Assembly (NCBI GenBank): GCA_015179125.1
Contig: WHVA01000056.1
Span: 186,001-250,000, forward strand
DNA from: Gautieria morchelliformis
Taxonomy: Eukaryota > Basidiomycota > Agaricomycetes > Gomphales > Gomphaceae
Direction of reading: 5' to 3'
Length of the DNA stretch: 64,000 nt
Under the pieces are notes generated by a model. It saw only the letters and a list, made by a program, of their open reading frames with translations. It was not told the DNA's origin and did no database searches. Shown one piece after another: positions 1 through 9,450 of this stretch. The position numbers and the translations under genes were made by a program. Position 1 is the first letter of the stretch, and each line of letters begins with the position of its first letter.

Positions 1-1395
1 GCATACATTGGCCAATACAGGAGGCTGGCAAGGCCAACCAAGGGAATTACAGCTAAGCACATGAGAACTTATTACCTAACCGTGGCAGTGCCAAAATTGC
101 TATACGCTGCTGACGTGTTTCTCGTACCAGCAAGCAAAAGGGGCAAGGGGACCAAGGGAAAAATAAACAAGTTAGCACAGATACAGAGGTAAGCGGCACT
201 AGACATTACAGGCGCCCTCAGGACCACGGCCACAGACACACTTGAAGCACACACCAACCTCATGCTGTTCCCACTGCTGGTGGCCAAGCTGGTACACAGA
301 GCAGCAGTGAGGCTGGCCTGCCTACCAGATGGCCACCCGCCTGCGGCAAAGTGAAGAAGGCAGCAAAAAGATACATACAGCGTCACCAGTCACCTCTCCA
401 CGAGATCCTGCATGCTTACAGACTGAATCCAGACCGGATGGAAAAGATCCAGACTGTAGTATTCGGGCCCAAGTGGGCCCCAGCCTTTAGGACACAGATC
501 CTGTGCGACAAGGAGCAGGCGATTGAGCAGATAGAGACAGAAAGGGGGGAGGTGGTCGTCTTCTTGGACGGGTCATGCCTGGAAGGAAGAATAGGAGCGG
601 CAGCTGTACTATACAGGAATGGGAGGGAGCAGAAGTCGGTGGGGCTGTACATGAGGCTGGAAAGTGAACACACGGTGTTCGAAGCAGAGCTTGCAGGGGC
701 GGGCATGGGAGCCAAAATACTAATTGCAGAGAGGAGTGGCAGCTACGTAGTCACCCTGGACAACCAGGCGGTGATCCGGAGAACCAGAAGGGAGAGCACC
801 ATACCTGGGCAGTATCTTGTCAATGCGGTACACAGACAAATCCACAAATATACTCATACAGCTCAGGATGGGGCACATAGCGCTAAACAAACACATGTAC
901 AAGATAGGCAAAGCGGACTCGCCAATGTGTCCCACGTGCCGAAACATGCCAGAAACCATCCACCACTATCTGTTTCGATGTCCAGCCTATAGCGGGCCTA
1001 GGAAGAGGATGGAAAAGAATCTCAAAAGGGGGGCTAAATTGGTAAAAACACTCTTAGGGGGCACAGAGCCATGGAGCACCTTTTTAGATATGTGCACAAA
1101 ACAGGGCAGTTCAAGAAGTCATACAGGAACATGATGCTTCTGAAGGAAACACGAGTGGGAGACAGTGTATGAGATGGGGCAAGCAGAGGAGCCACAGACA
1201 TGAGAACCCACCTACCCCACCCAAACAGGCACAGGCATACCCAGGGTGATGCGCAAGAGGTACAAGCTGAGACAGAGGTCGAGAGGCAAGAAGGAAACAA
1301 TCTAGGACAAAACATGTACACACTGTCATACATAGGGTGCGGCCCCAAAAGATGATAAATTGGAGAAAAACACAAAAAAAGAGCACCAGAGATGC
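1..1395 (+). pseudogene. LINE (non-LTR retrotransposon) 3' part, decayed
   Basis: This is the 3' end of a non-LTR retrotransposon pol, cut off by the window start. Frame 1 carries the end of the reverse-transcriptase region, with LYAADVF and an ALDITGALRTT-like stretch, but an in-frame TAA at 190 and a TGA at 352 break it. Frame 3 (351 to about 840) carries an RNase H domain, seen as VVVFLDGSCLEGRIGAAAV with a later E and D. A third frame (about 860-1080) carries the C-terminal zinc-binding segment GHIALNKHMYKI..CPTCRNMPETIHHYLFRCP (CCHC type). The frame shifts again at about 1080. The last third of the RNase H domain appears deleted between VHRQIHK and the GHIALNKH segment. An A-rich tail at about 1365-1381 marks the 3' end. 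The element sits inside gypsy pol, which resumes on the minus strand immediately after it. It is inactive. Confidence 0.85.
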
Positions 1396-1482
1396 CATTG
1401 GCGACTTTGAAGGGCAGATCCTCCCAGTGCAGAGGTTCTCTGCAAGGAATGCATCAAGCTCTACCTGCTCCCTAGGTGACAG
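1383..1482 (-). pseudogene. Ty3/gypsy pol fragment (start of reverse transcriptase)
   Basis: Read on the minus strand this encodes the conserved beginning of gypsy reverse transcriptase: LSPREQVELDAFL, then GRICPSKSPMAS. The coding continues across the hAT insertion into 6943-7209, where it reads KPTNCKVYLLSPR. The junction codons fall exactly in the hAT target duplication. On the other side the fragment ends at the LINE A-rich tail. It is a remnant of the oldest recognisable element in the window; the rest of its RT, RNase H and integrase would lie left of the window or has been lost. Confidence 0.8.
1475..1482. repeat. hAT target-site duplication, left copy
   Basis: GGTGACAG lies directly before the hAT terminus TAGTGATGTG. 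The identical octamer occurs at 6935-6942 directly after the other end. Eight bases is the standard target-duplication length for hAT transposons. Confidence 0.95.
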
Positions 1483-4400
1483 TAGTGATGTGCTGGGCTT
1501 GGGCTCAAGCCCGAAGCTGAGCCCAGCCTAGCCTGGCTCAAGCCCGCTTTGAGCCCACCAAATGGGTCGGGCTTCTGACTTGGGGAAGCCCGGGCTTTGC
1601 TGGATAGATATAGTGCATCTTTGTCTGGATTCGGAAGGTGAACTGTATATACATGAAACAAGGTTATTCCCTTCGCGCGATCTCACTACTCACCTAAGCC
1701 TTGTATCGAGTTGCCCAAAGCGCAAATTACCACAACAGAGAAAGTTACTGACCCCAGCAATGCCTCCGTTCCGGCCCTGGCTTCACACCAGGCAGTGGCT
1801 TCTGCTGCCACTGCAAAACAGCTCGCTACGGCAAAACTGCCTTCTGCTCCATCGTCAGAGAGCATTGATGAGTCGGCCATGGAGGGCGAATCTTCTGGTA
1901 CCCCTCATATTGGTGACACCACTGACCCAACCAGAACAGAGAACACACCTGGTGGGGAAGCAGCCAAGGAGCTCCCAGGAAGCCACACTTCTTCTTGTGT
2001 GAATAAGCAAAAGACCATCGACATTCTCGATCTCACCGATTCAGACTTTAACGAGGGATGAAATACCAGCGATTCCACTGGTAGCAGCAAAACCCAGCAT
2101 AAGAGGAAGCAAGGGCATAGTAAGCAGGGCTTTCTCAGTTCCTTTCAGTAGACTATACCTTGTATTGTTTGCCAGCTACAAAGCGGCACAAGTCGGTCAC
2201 AGATCCCATCAATGTTGATGCGGAAAATATGCTTACTGACATTAATATCATTGACATCTCTGCAACATCAACAAAGATGAATCGCAAGAACGCAAATCAT
2301 GATCTTGATGAATTCTTTGAAGATATGGCAGAGGTGGCTGGCAAGGATGGAAGAGTTCGCAAATGTCATGCCTGTAAAATTTGCAGGTATGAGCTTGCGT
2401 CCGATTGATATCATGGCTGTGACCATAACGTACTCTCATGTGCCTTGTCAGTGACACAACCACACTACGTTGACATATTGAGTTGCTGGAAAACCATAAG
2501 GTGAGCTCAATTCAGTCTCGGTCAGTAACATCTTCTGGGATTGAACAGATCGTACAGGCTAAGTATAACACATGGGCACGCACTAACAACTTCGAATCCA
2601 AGCTCCCCAAGGAATTGAAGGCCAAGCGAGAGAAAGCTGAAGACGCAATTGCAAGAGTCAAGCAAGGAACCCTCAACAACCACTTGAAGGAAATGCCAAA
2701 AAAGGAACAGGGGGTTCCATTTACCAATGCCACCTTCTGTGATGCAGCAATTGAATGGCTGATTATCACAGATCAGGTGAGTCATACTGCGTGATTAATC
2801 AGGCGTGGTCCAATTGCTCACCTGGGGTCATTGTATATACAGCCAATTCAGGCCCTAACCAATCCTTCCTTCAAGAAAATGATTGATATTGGGGCACATG
2901 CCACAAAAGGTGTCCTCCTTCCTACGCGCAAAGGGACTTGTGACAACATCATGACTAGGTTTAAGACAGAGCTGATGAATCTTAAGTAGTGACTTAATGT
3001 GAGTTTACGGTGGCCTCAATCACTTTATAAATTATATCTCATCCATATACCCTGGCAGGGTGGGAAAGTGAAGGGACTCATCAGCCTCACCTGCAATGCA
3101 TGGCAGGCTTCCAATGCCGATGCATATTTTGCCATCACTGGTCATTGGATACAGGAACCGACATCTGGTTCCTGGGAGGTCCAGAGTGCGCTGTTCAGTT
3201 CTACCAAACTGAACAATGCACACAATGGGAAATGGTTAGGTGGTGCCCTCTTTAGGATCATTGACAGGCTAAGTATCGTACACAAGGTGATTTCAAATCA
3301 AAGCTCCTAAGCCAACCCACCATTCTGACCTATTCTGGCAGATCGGCTTCGTGACTTGTGATAATGCATCAAATAATGATACAATGATATCGTTTTTTGC
3401 ACAGTACATAAGCCAGGGGACCGGGAAAGACTTCCCAGGAGTGAAGCGGCGTGCATGGTGTGTACATGGATATTTTGGCTATGGGAATAAATCTTAATGC
3501 CATCTCCTAGATGCCTGGCCCATGTTATTAACCTAGCAACACAGGCACATATTAAAACCCACTCGAAAGCCCCACACTACAATCCTGCCAACCCTGATGA
3601 ACTTATGCCAGATACCAATGATGTGGTATGGGATGAAGTCAGCCTCATTCGCACCATAGCCGTCAAGGTAAGCAGACTCTACTTATGCCAGTCATGGCTT
3701 CTTCACAACGCCTTTAGGAGCACTCATTGGCCAAATGCAAGTCTTCATGAAAATCCAGGCACGCAAGGAAGGGTAACTCCCATACAACTGATACTCGATA
3801 TGCCCATAAGGTGGTATTTGACGTACATGATGTGTGATCGTGCTGAGAAGCGAAGACAAGTGAGTAGTCAATCACTTCACTACCTACCCTTTGCCTCATC
3901 AGATCAGTTTGTCGATCGTTTTGTTACCGAAATGAGTTGGGAGGAGTCTGACTTGACTAAGTCTGCCAATATTCATGCACTGAAGCTCAGTGACAGTGAA
4001 TGGGATTGTCTTAAAGTGTTTATTGACCTTCTTGGAGTAAGTTGCAATATTGTCAATTTGTTACATCCGTGGCACTAAGCATACTCTAGCATGCCGACAA
4101 AGCTCAGCAGGCCTTCTCGTCTGATGCCAGACATAGCTTGCACCTTGCCCTCCCTGCCCTCGAGGCTTTGCACAGAGCATGGACCACCCGCCTTGGTAAG
4201 GAGAAGTATTTGCCATTTACAGTGGCTATTCAAGCAGCCATTCAAAAAACCACTGAGTATTATGACAAGACTGCGGATTCCGATGCTTTTATTCTTATGA
4301 TGGGTCAGTTTAGTTTATTCCCTTTGCATTTATATCTAATAACTGAATTCTTACTACAGTACTTGATCCCAGTCAGAAGATGCACCATTTTAAGAGACAT

Positions 4401-4749
4401 TGGCCTGAGAACCTGCAGAACAACGTCAAGGATAACGTCAAGAAATTGGTATGGTATCATGAAGCCCACATTTAGTATGCTACTGAGTCTATTTCATAGT
4501 TCCTGGAGTGTTTTGTGGAAGTCAATGCGGAGCCATTGTCATATTCATTGGGAAAACAAAATCGACACTCTGAGAAAAAAATAACTACACTCCTGAGAGA
4601 GCTGAGTGACGATGGCAACTCGGATGAAGATACTAATCCATCAACTGCGGCATTAGATCCCAAAAACCCCTAGCTTAAAGAATATAATCTGTACCTCAAT
4701 GTGCAAGATGAACTCACACCTGGACAGTCCATTGTCCAGTGGTGGGGGG

Positions 4750-6339
4750 TGTCAAGATTGGTTTTTAGGTGTTAATATCGTGTATTAGTGAACACAGTGA
4801 ATGCCCAAATTACGCGTGCGAAGAGATATGCCGTTTGGTGAATAGAGTGAACCAATAAATGTTCAGAAGATAAGAGGGCTACCCGATCGGGGTTTGCCCT
4901 ATCTACAGTCATAGCAAAATAGCCCATGGCACTTGACGACATAACGTGCAAGGTGTCACAGAAAGGTTGTCTAAGTAGCAACAATCCTTTCGCCGGCGAA
5001 GGCGCTCCTTTGGAGCCCTTTGCCGACAGCGCAGATAATAGTTAGAAAGCTAGGAGGATAATCATAATGGTTATGTAATACAGCATATATGAGTATATAA
5101 TATACATTATAAGAGTATTAATAACAACATATATATCAATATACAGTAATATTTATAAGGAGAATAATAGATGTTATTAGAATATTCTGTATATGTTTAA
5201 ACATCTCAGAGATATATATACATATGAGAGAGTATCTGACTACAAGATAGAATAACAGATAGTTGGATAGATACTTCTAATAGATATGAGTAGGAGTATT
5301 AGTATGACTAGTTATAATGAGAGAGTATTAGACTACCATATGGAGTAATAGTAGTTGTCTATATATTTGTAATATATATGAATAGTTATAATGATATAGT
5401 GTATATTAAAAGTGGGTAGAAAAAATAAGAAGAGGCGTAAAAATCAAAAGAGGCGTTCTCGTCGGCGGAGGCGCTGCTCGGGCAGGGACAAAAGAAAAAT
5501 TATTTATAGCCCAACAATAAGATTGGCATATACTTTTGTCCTCTTCTTTTCTATAATCTGAGAATAAAATGGGTGAAGCTACAGGTAATAAAAAGTTGTG
5601 AGCATCCTCCCTAGGGTAACGAAGATGAAGTACGAAAACTCGCCAGTGATGCCTAAGCCTTCCTCTGGTCAAAGATAGAAATCTACAGGAGAGGGCTCAA
5701 GATGATAGTCACAGCGAGGTCAAGTTTTGCACAAGATAGACGTATGATAATTGAACTGGAGAATATACATGCGAATGTAAACTACTTATATCGAGTGCTC
5801 GTATGGTAGCAGCGAATAGGAAAGAGGCTGTCATGAGTCAGGGTTGGATAGGGGTGCGTAGTCATGATACAAATAGATGAAATAAACATACAATAGAGTG
5901 AGGGAAGAGTGCGAACATGAAATGATGGAGAGGAAAGGGGGCGAAGGCACCTATATACGAAAACACGCCTTGGGACCTGCATATACACCACCCTGCACGG
6001 ACTCTTCATTTGCTGGGTTGATCCCACATGACCTACGGGTAGGACATCCCAGGAATGCACCCTGGCCATATGAACACCTAAAGGGGTTGGCTCGAGAAAA
6101 TGATGGGGCCAGTGATGAACCATCATGCCGGGTAAAGGGTGTCAATCGTGTTTGATGGTGTGCCTGCTGGCGAATGATGCGAGTAGCAAATGGTTGTTCG
6201 GCGAATGTGGCCAAGGGTGAATGGAGCGAACATAGGGAGGAGTGGTTGGAAGGTATGGTGAACTCAGGTGAAGATGCAGGAGGAACAATGAGGGGGAACG
6301 TAGAGGCAGCGAGGTAAGGGAAATAGACGGGTCATGACA
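4750..6339. mobile_element. Solo LTR (long version) inside hAT
   Basis: The sequence starts TGTCAAGATTGG and ends GGGTCATGACA, the TG...CA form of retroviral-type LTRs with a TGTCA/TGACA inverted end. A 5-bp duplication GGGGG flanks it (4745-4749 and 6340-6344). It contains no coding region. It aligns along its length with the second copy at 19942-20935, except for an inserted AT-rich block at 5054-5610. It is a solo LTR, probably formed by LTR-LTR recombination. Confidence 0.88.
5054..5610. mobile_element. AT-rich inverted-end insertion inside the solo LTR
   Basis: This 557-bp block is missing from the otherwise colinear LTR copy at 19942-20935. It starts GAGGATAATC and ends GAGCATCCTCC, giving short inverted ends (GGAGGAT type). 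CTAG lies on both sides (5050-5053, 5611-5614) where the empty copy has CTAA, consistent with a 4-bp or TA-centred target duplication. Positions 5080-5400 are almost pure A/T with TATAT runs; the right part is GC-richer. There is no coding potential, so it is probably a MITE-like non-autonomous element. Family unknown. Confidence 0.6.
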
Positions 6340-6942
6340 GGGGGTAAGTACAAATTGTTACTATTCTAATTTACATCATTTCTAACCATCAAGCATCTTG
6401 CAGCTCAATTCTCAACGGCTCCCGGTATGGGCACTGCTAGCCGCTGATTATCTGCCAATTATGGCGTCTTTTGTATCAAGCGAACACGCCTTTTCATCTG
6501 CAGGCATTACCATCAGCAAGCACCAAAGTTGTCTTAAGGGTGACATCATTGAAGCACTTCAATGCCTCATGTGCATGTTGCGAAGTGAACTCATCTTCCA
6601 TGAACCTGAGCCATGCACCACCACTGAGACAGCCTTGGAGGACGAAGCAGAAGAGTCTTATGGGAACAACAAAGGGGATATGGCTTGGGATGATGTTGAT
6701 CATGAGAAGAGTGATGGGGAATAAGAAAACACTTGATATTGTTACTAGCTTAATGATAACAATTTTATTTTTTTATTCTTTATTCTGTAGCTGAAGCCCA
6801 GGCTTGAGTCCGACCCCAGCCTGCCCAGCCTGGCCATGGCTAATGGGCTGGGCTCCATGCTTCATTGAGCCCAAGCCTGCTAAATCCCAGCCCAAGCCTG
6901 GGATTTCAAGCCTAGCCCGGCCCGCACATCACTAGGTGACAG

Positions 6943-7209
6943 CAGGTAGACTTTACAGTTGGTGGGCTTTGACCCAGGTTCCAACTCAATGGCATGGTCC
7001 CACAGCTTCCGCAGAGGCAGGGCCTCAAATCACTCCTTGGCAAAGACATCCTTGAACTCCCACAAGTACTCTGGAATCCCCACTTCTGGTTTATCATACT
7101 TACAAGAGGCTTCTGCAAGGCGTTGTGAAATGTTTCCAGTGGTGTAGACGTGTTCCACCTCTGGTGAAAGGTTCACGTACAGCAAGCACTCCCCTTCCAC
7201 TAGGCACTA
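6943..7209 (-). pseudogene. Ty3/gypsy pol fragment (protease-RT linker and RT start)
   Basis: On the minus strand this reads LVEGECLLYVNLSPEVEHVY, then ISQRLAEAS, then KPEVGIPEYLWEFKDVFAK, a stop, FEALPLRKLWDHAIELEPG and KPTNCKVYLL. This is the canonical entry into gypsy reverse transcriptase (EF.DVF..., LP...WDHAIEL, YPLSP). The in-frame TGA after DVFAKE is a degenerate position. The reading continues directly into 1383-1482 once the hAT is removed, and upstream into the protease fragment at 7748-8084 once the foldback element is removed. Confidence 0.85.
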
Positions 7210-7747
7210 GAGACATGGCAAAATTTCCTAACATTGAAAATCAACTGGAAATTCTGAGGATATTCCACATTTCTTCAAAATTTCCCAGTTTAGAAAATTG
7301 GATGAAATTTTAATATTTTGTCTGAGTTTTTTGGCTGCAGGAAATCCATCAAAAATTGTAAAATTATCACATAAAAATGTTCAAGAAATGCTCAGGAAAT
7401 ATTGAATTTTCCCTTCTATGAAACTAAATATTTAATAAAGTTTCCTCAGTTTGGAAATTCTATTAAAATGTTGGTTTCCTGAATATTTGACAGGGAAACT
7501 TTGTAGAAATCAGTGTTTCTATAGAATTGCCTAACTGGGGAGATTTTATTAAATATTTAGTTTCATGGAAGAGGAAATTCAGTATTTCCTGAGCATTTCT
7601 TGAAGATTTTTAGGTGATAATTTTACAATTTTTGAAGGATTTCCTTAAATTTTCATCCAATTTCCTGAACAGGGAAATTTTAAAGAAATGTGGAATATCC
7701 TCAGATTTCCAGTAAATTTACAAAGTCAGGAAATTTTTCCAGGTCTC
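7210..7747. mobile_element. 538-bp full-length palindromic foldback element
   Basis: The two halves are inverted copies of each other over nearly their whole length. The left arm starts GAGACATGGCAAAATTTCC; the right arm read inward starts GAGACCTGGAAAAATTTCC. Matching continues through CTGAGGATATTCCACATTTC, AATTGTAAAATTATCAC and GAAACTAAATATTTAATAAA to a centre near 7478-7485. The arms are about 260 bp, with scattered mismatches and small indels. Composition is strongly A/T with repeated GGAAAT/ATTTCC words. It has no coding capacity. It sits between the protease and RT segments of the gypsy element. I could not settle a target duplication. It is best described as a foldback/MITE-type element that would give one long hairpin RNA if transcribed. 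Confidence 0.8.
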
Positions 7748-8084
7748 AGGTGAGGGTGTCTTCCAGGCCATGTCAGATGTCAGAATCAGAATCGGGAGTG
7801 GGAGATGGTTCATATTCCACTTCGAACTCTTCTTCCGAAAGCAGTGGATGAGGGCTGGAACAACATGTCTGTATGAGCTGTTCCATCCTCTGCTGCTCCT
7901 GACACTCCTTCTGCACTTCTGACCGGCACATGTGGCACTTGGCCAGACACTGATTCATCAGCACCTTCTGAGTCTGCCAGTTGATATCTGGGTTGTGCTC
8001 CTGCAGCCAGGTAAACCCAAGGATGATGTCTTGCTTCCCCAGGCTGGTGACTGTGAAGGAGGTGCTTTCCATGATGGACCCTGC
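7748..8084 (-). pseudogene. Ty3/gypsy protease C-terminal part
   Basis: The minus strand reads AGSIMESTSFTVTSLGKQD, then IILGFTWLQEHNPDINW, and then a Cys-containing tail (CLAKCHMC) and an acidic linker ending SEEEFEVEYEPSPTPDSDSD. This is the second half of the pepsin-like retroelement protease; LGKQDIILG.TWL..HNP.I.W is characteristic of fungal gypsy elements. The first half of the same protease lies 10.4 kb away at 18466-18560. The split occurs at the point where NGSPNQ should be followed by AGSI. A stop follows the acidic linker. Confidence 0.85.
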
Positions 8085-8644
8085 TGTCGTGAACCGGTTT
8101 ATTTCACCAACTATGCTGAGTGCTTACATGGAATCTTTCCCCCAATCATCTCATCAGACCACTACCATCACATCTTCATACCCCAAGTTGAGCTATCACC
8201 TCCATTGCCATGTGCTTCACTGCCACTTCCACACATGTGCCTACACCATCACTCCTTATGCAGATGCCGCCAATCATTCAGGCACCATCACCAGTCCACA
8301 CCAGGTGACAATCCGGCAGGATGAGTACCAGCAGCATGGATTGGGGAAGCCTTAATCCCCATGAACTCTTCTTTGACCCTTCCTCAGGACAAGTTGACAT
8401 GCCTATGCACTATATTCCCTTCATGCATGAGGGCAAGAGAAGTGTAGATATTCAGATATTGGAAAGCAAGGTTAGCACTAGCTATGACCCATATTGCTTC
8501 AATCATTCCCTACAACCCTCTCAATCGCCTAATCCTACACCAGCCACATCAATTGACTTGGAAGGTCAAGCATTGCCTCCGAGGCTGTTCATGTAGAGTA
8601 GAGATGTGTGGTTCTGGATTGTCAGTTGGCAGGGGTTAAGGATG

Positions 8645-8905
8645 ACTCATTATTGTCTCCATGAGTCACTATTGTTCCTCATGACTTGCTCTTGTTTTCA
8701 TTGACTCATTATGACTCAGTTACCCTATTGTGTACCATATCAGCCTTATTGTTCTGACTCCTCTTCATGACTCACCTGACTCACTCTGACTCATTGTGAC
8801 CCATCCCTCTTGTTGTTCTGACTCCTTCTCATAACTCACCTGACTCACCCTGACTCATTCTGACTCATGGTGACTCATCCCTCCTATTGTCTTCTGACTC
8901 ATCCC
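8645..8905. repeat. Degenerate TGACTC-rich tandem repeat
   Basis: TGACTCA, TGACTC and their complements recur more than 15 times in about 260 bp. They are spaced mainly 8-12 bp apart (for example CTGACTCACCTGACTCACTCTGACTCATTG). Larger units of the form TTGTTCTGACTCCT.TCAT.ACTCACC repeat near 8750 and 8815. No protein is encoded. A TATA-like GATAAATAC follows at about 8921. The arrangement resembles an LTR or transposon promoter region. Confidence 0.7.
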
Positions 8906-9073
8906 CCTTTTCCAAAGTAGATAAATACCAGAGCTTGCTCCATGTGCACCGCAGGTTGGGAAAAATATTTTTGTAACCTTTGTGCAAGGACCTTGAGAGA
9001 GAATTGGCTGTACCTCTGGGAGCTCATTTGGTAATGTTTCTGGAATACATCACTCAACTATATACCAGTGCTA

Positions 9074-9450
9074 TACTGTGAGATATGGATGATACTTTCA
9101 ACGAGGTCACTTCAGCTGTCTTTTCATGTTTGTGAAAGCTGATTGCTGTTCTCTCATCCATACTCATTTTACGCTTATTTAACCTCCACTCGCCATATGC
9201 GCCTGCTTCATTCAGCATCCATTAAGTATCAGTTCCACGTCTCAACCATAGCTATTGGGCAGTACTGTGAGATATGGATGATACTTTCAACAAGGTCACT
9301 TCAGCTGTCTTTTCATGTTTGTGAAAGCTGATTCCTGTCTCTCATCCATAGTCATTTTATGCTCATTTAACCTCCACTCGCCATACGCGCCTGCTTCATT
9401 CAGCCTCCATTAAGTATCAGTTCCATGTCTCAACCATAGCTATTGGGCAG
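9074..9450. repeat. ~189-bp tandem duplication (two units)
   Basis: Unit 1 starts TACTGTGAGATATGGATG at 9074. Unit 2 starts with the same bases at 9263 and ends GCTATTGGGCAG at 9450, as unit 1 does at 9262. The two differ at only a few bases (for example AACGAGG/AACAAGG). There is no open frame shared by both units. Confidence 0.85.

Larger units (their letters stand above)
1711..6724 (+). pseudogene. hAT transposase, multi-exon, interrupted by solo LTR
   Basis: The transposase is spread over several frames and putative introns. An acidic/Ser-rich N-terminus lies at 1711-2061. A BED-finger-like CKIC segment lies near 2370-2400. Middle segments cover 2483-2794 and 3000-3300. The catalytic-core motif VTCDNASNNDTM is near 3350. 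LAHVINLATQA at 3517 follows a plausible intron, and LDPSQKMHHF..WPENLQ is near 4360. The C-terminal hAT dimerisation domain is at 6398-6724 (LPVWALLAADYLPI, SSEHAFSSAG, LKGDIIEALQCL). A solo LTR separates the last two parts. The final exon would join QWWG to LNSQRLPVW across an intron that now includes the LTR. I found no undeniable destroying stop in the recognisable domains, but the frame was not verified end to end, so activity cannot be excluded or claimed. Confidence 0.75.
1483..6934 (+). mobile_element. hAT-superfamily DNA transposon with intact ends
   Basis: The left end begins TAGTGATGTGCTGGGC. The right end reads inward from 6934 as TAGTGATGTGCGGGCC. This gives a terminal inverted repeat of at least 11 matching bases with the TAGNG start common in hAT elements. 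An identical 8-bp duplication (GGTGACAG) flanks it. Both subterminal regions (1490-1600, 6790-6925) are rich in GCCC/GGGC motifs such as AAGCCCGGGCTT-like repeats, probably transposase-binding sequence. The element is 5,452 bp, of which 1,590 bp is a later solo-LTR insertion, so it was about 3.9 kb originally. Its target is the reverse-transcriptase coding region of a minus-strand gypsy element. Confidence 0.93.

Noticed and set aside
5080-5400. Centromere or replication-origin signal in the AT-rich tract
   Set aside because: The tract is confined to an insertion within one LTR copy and absent from the other, so it is a mobile-element interior.
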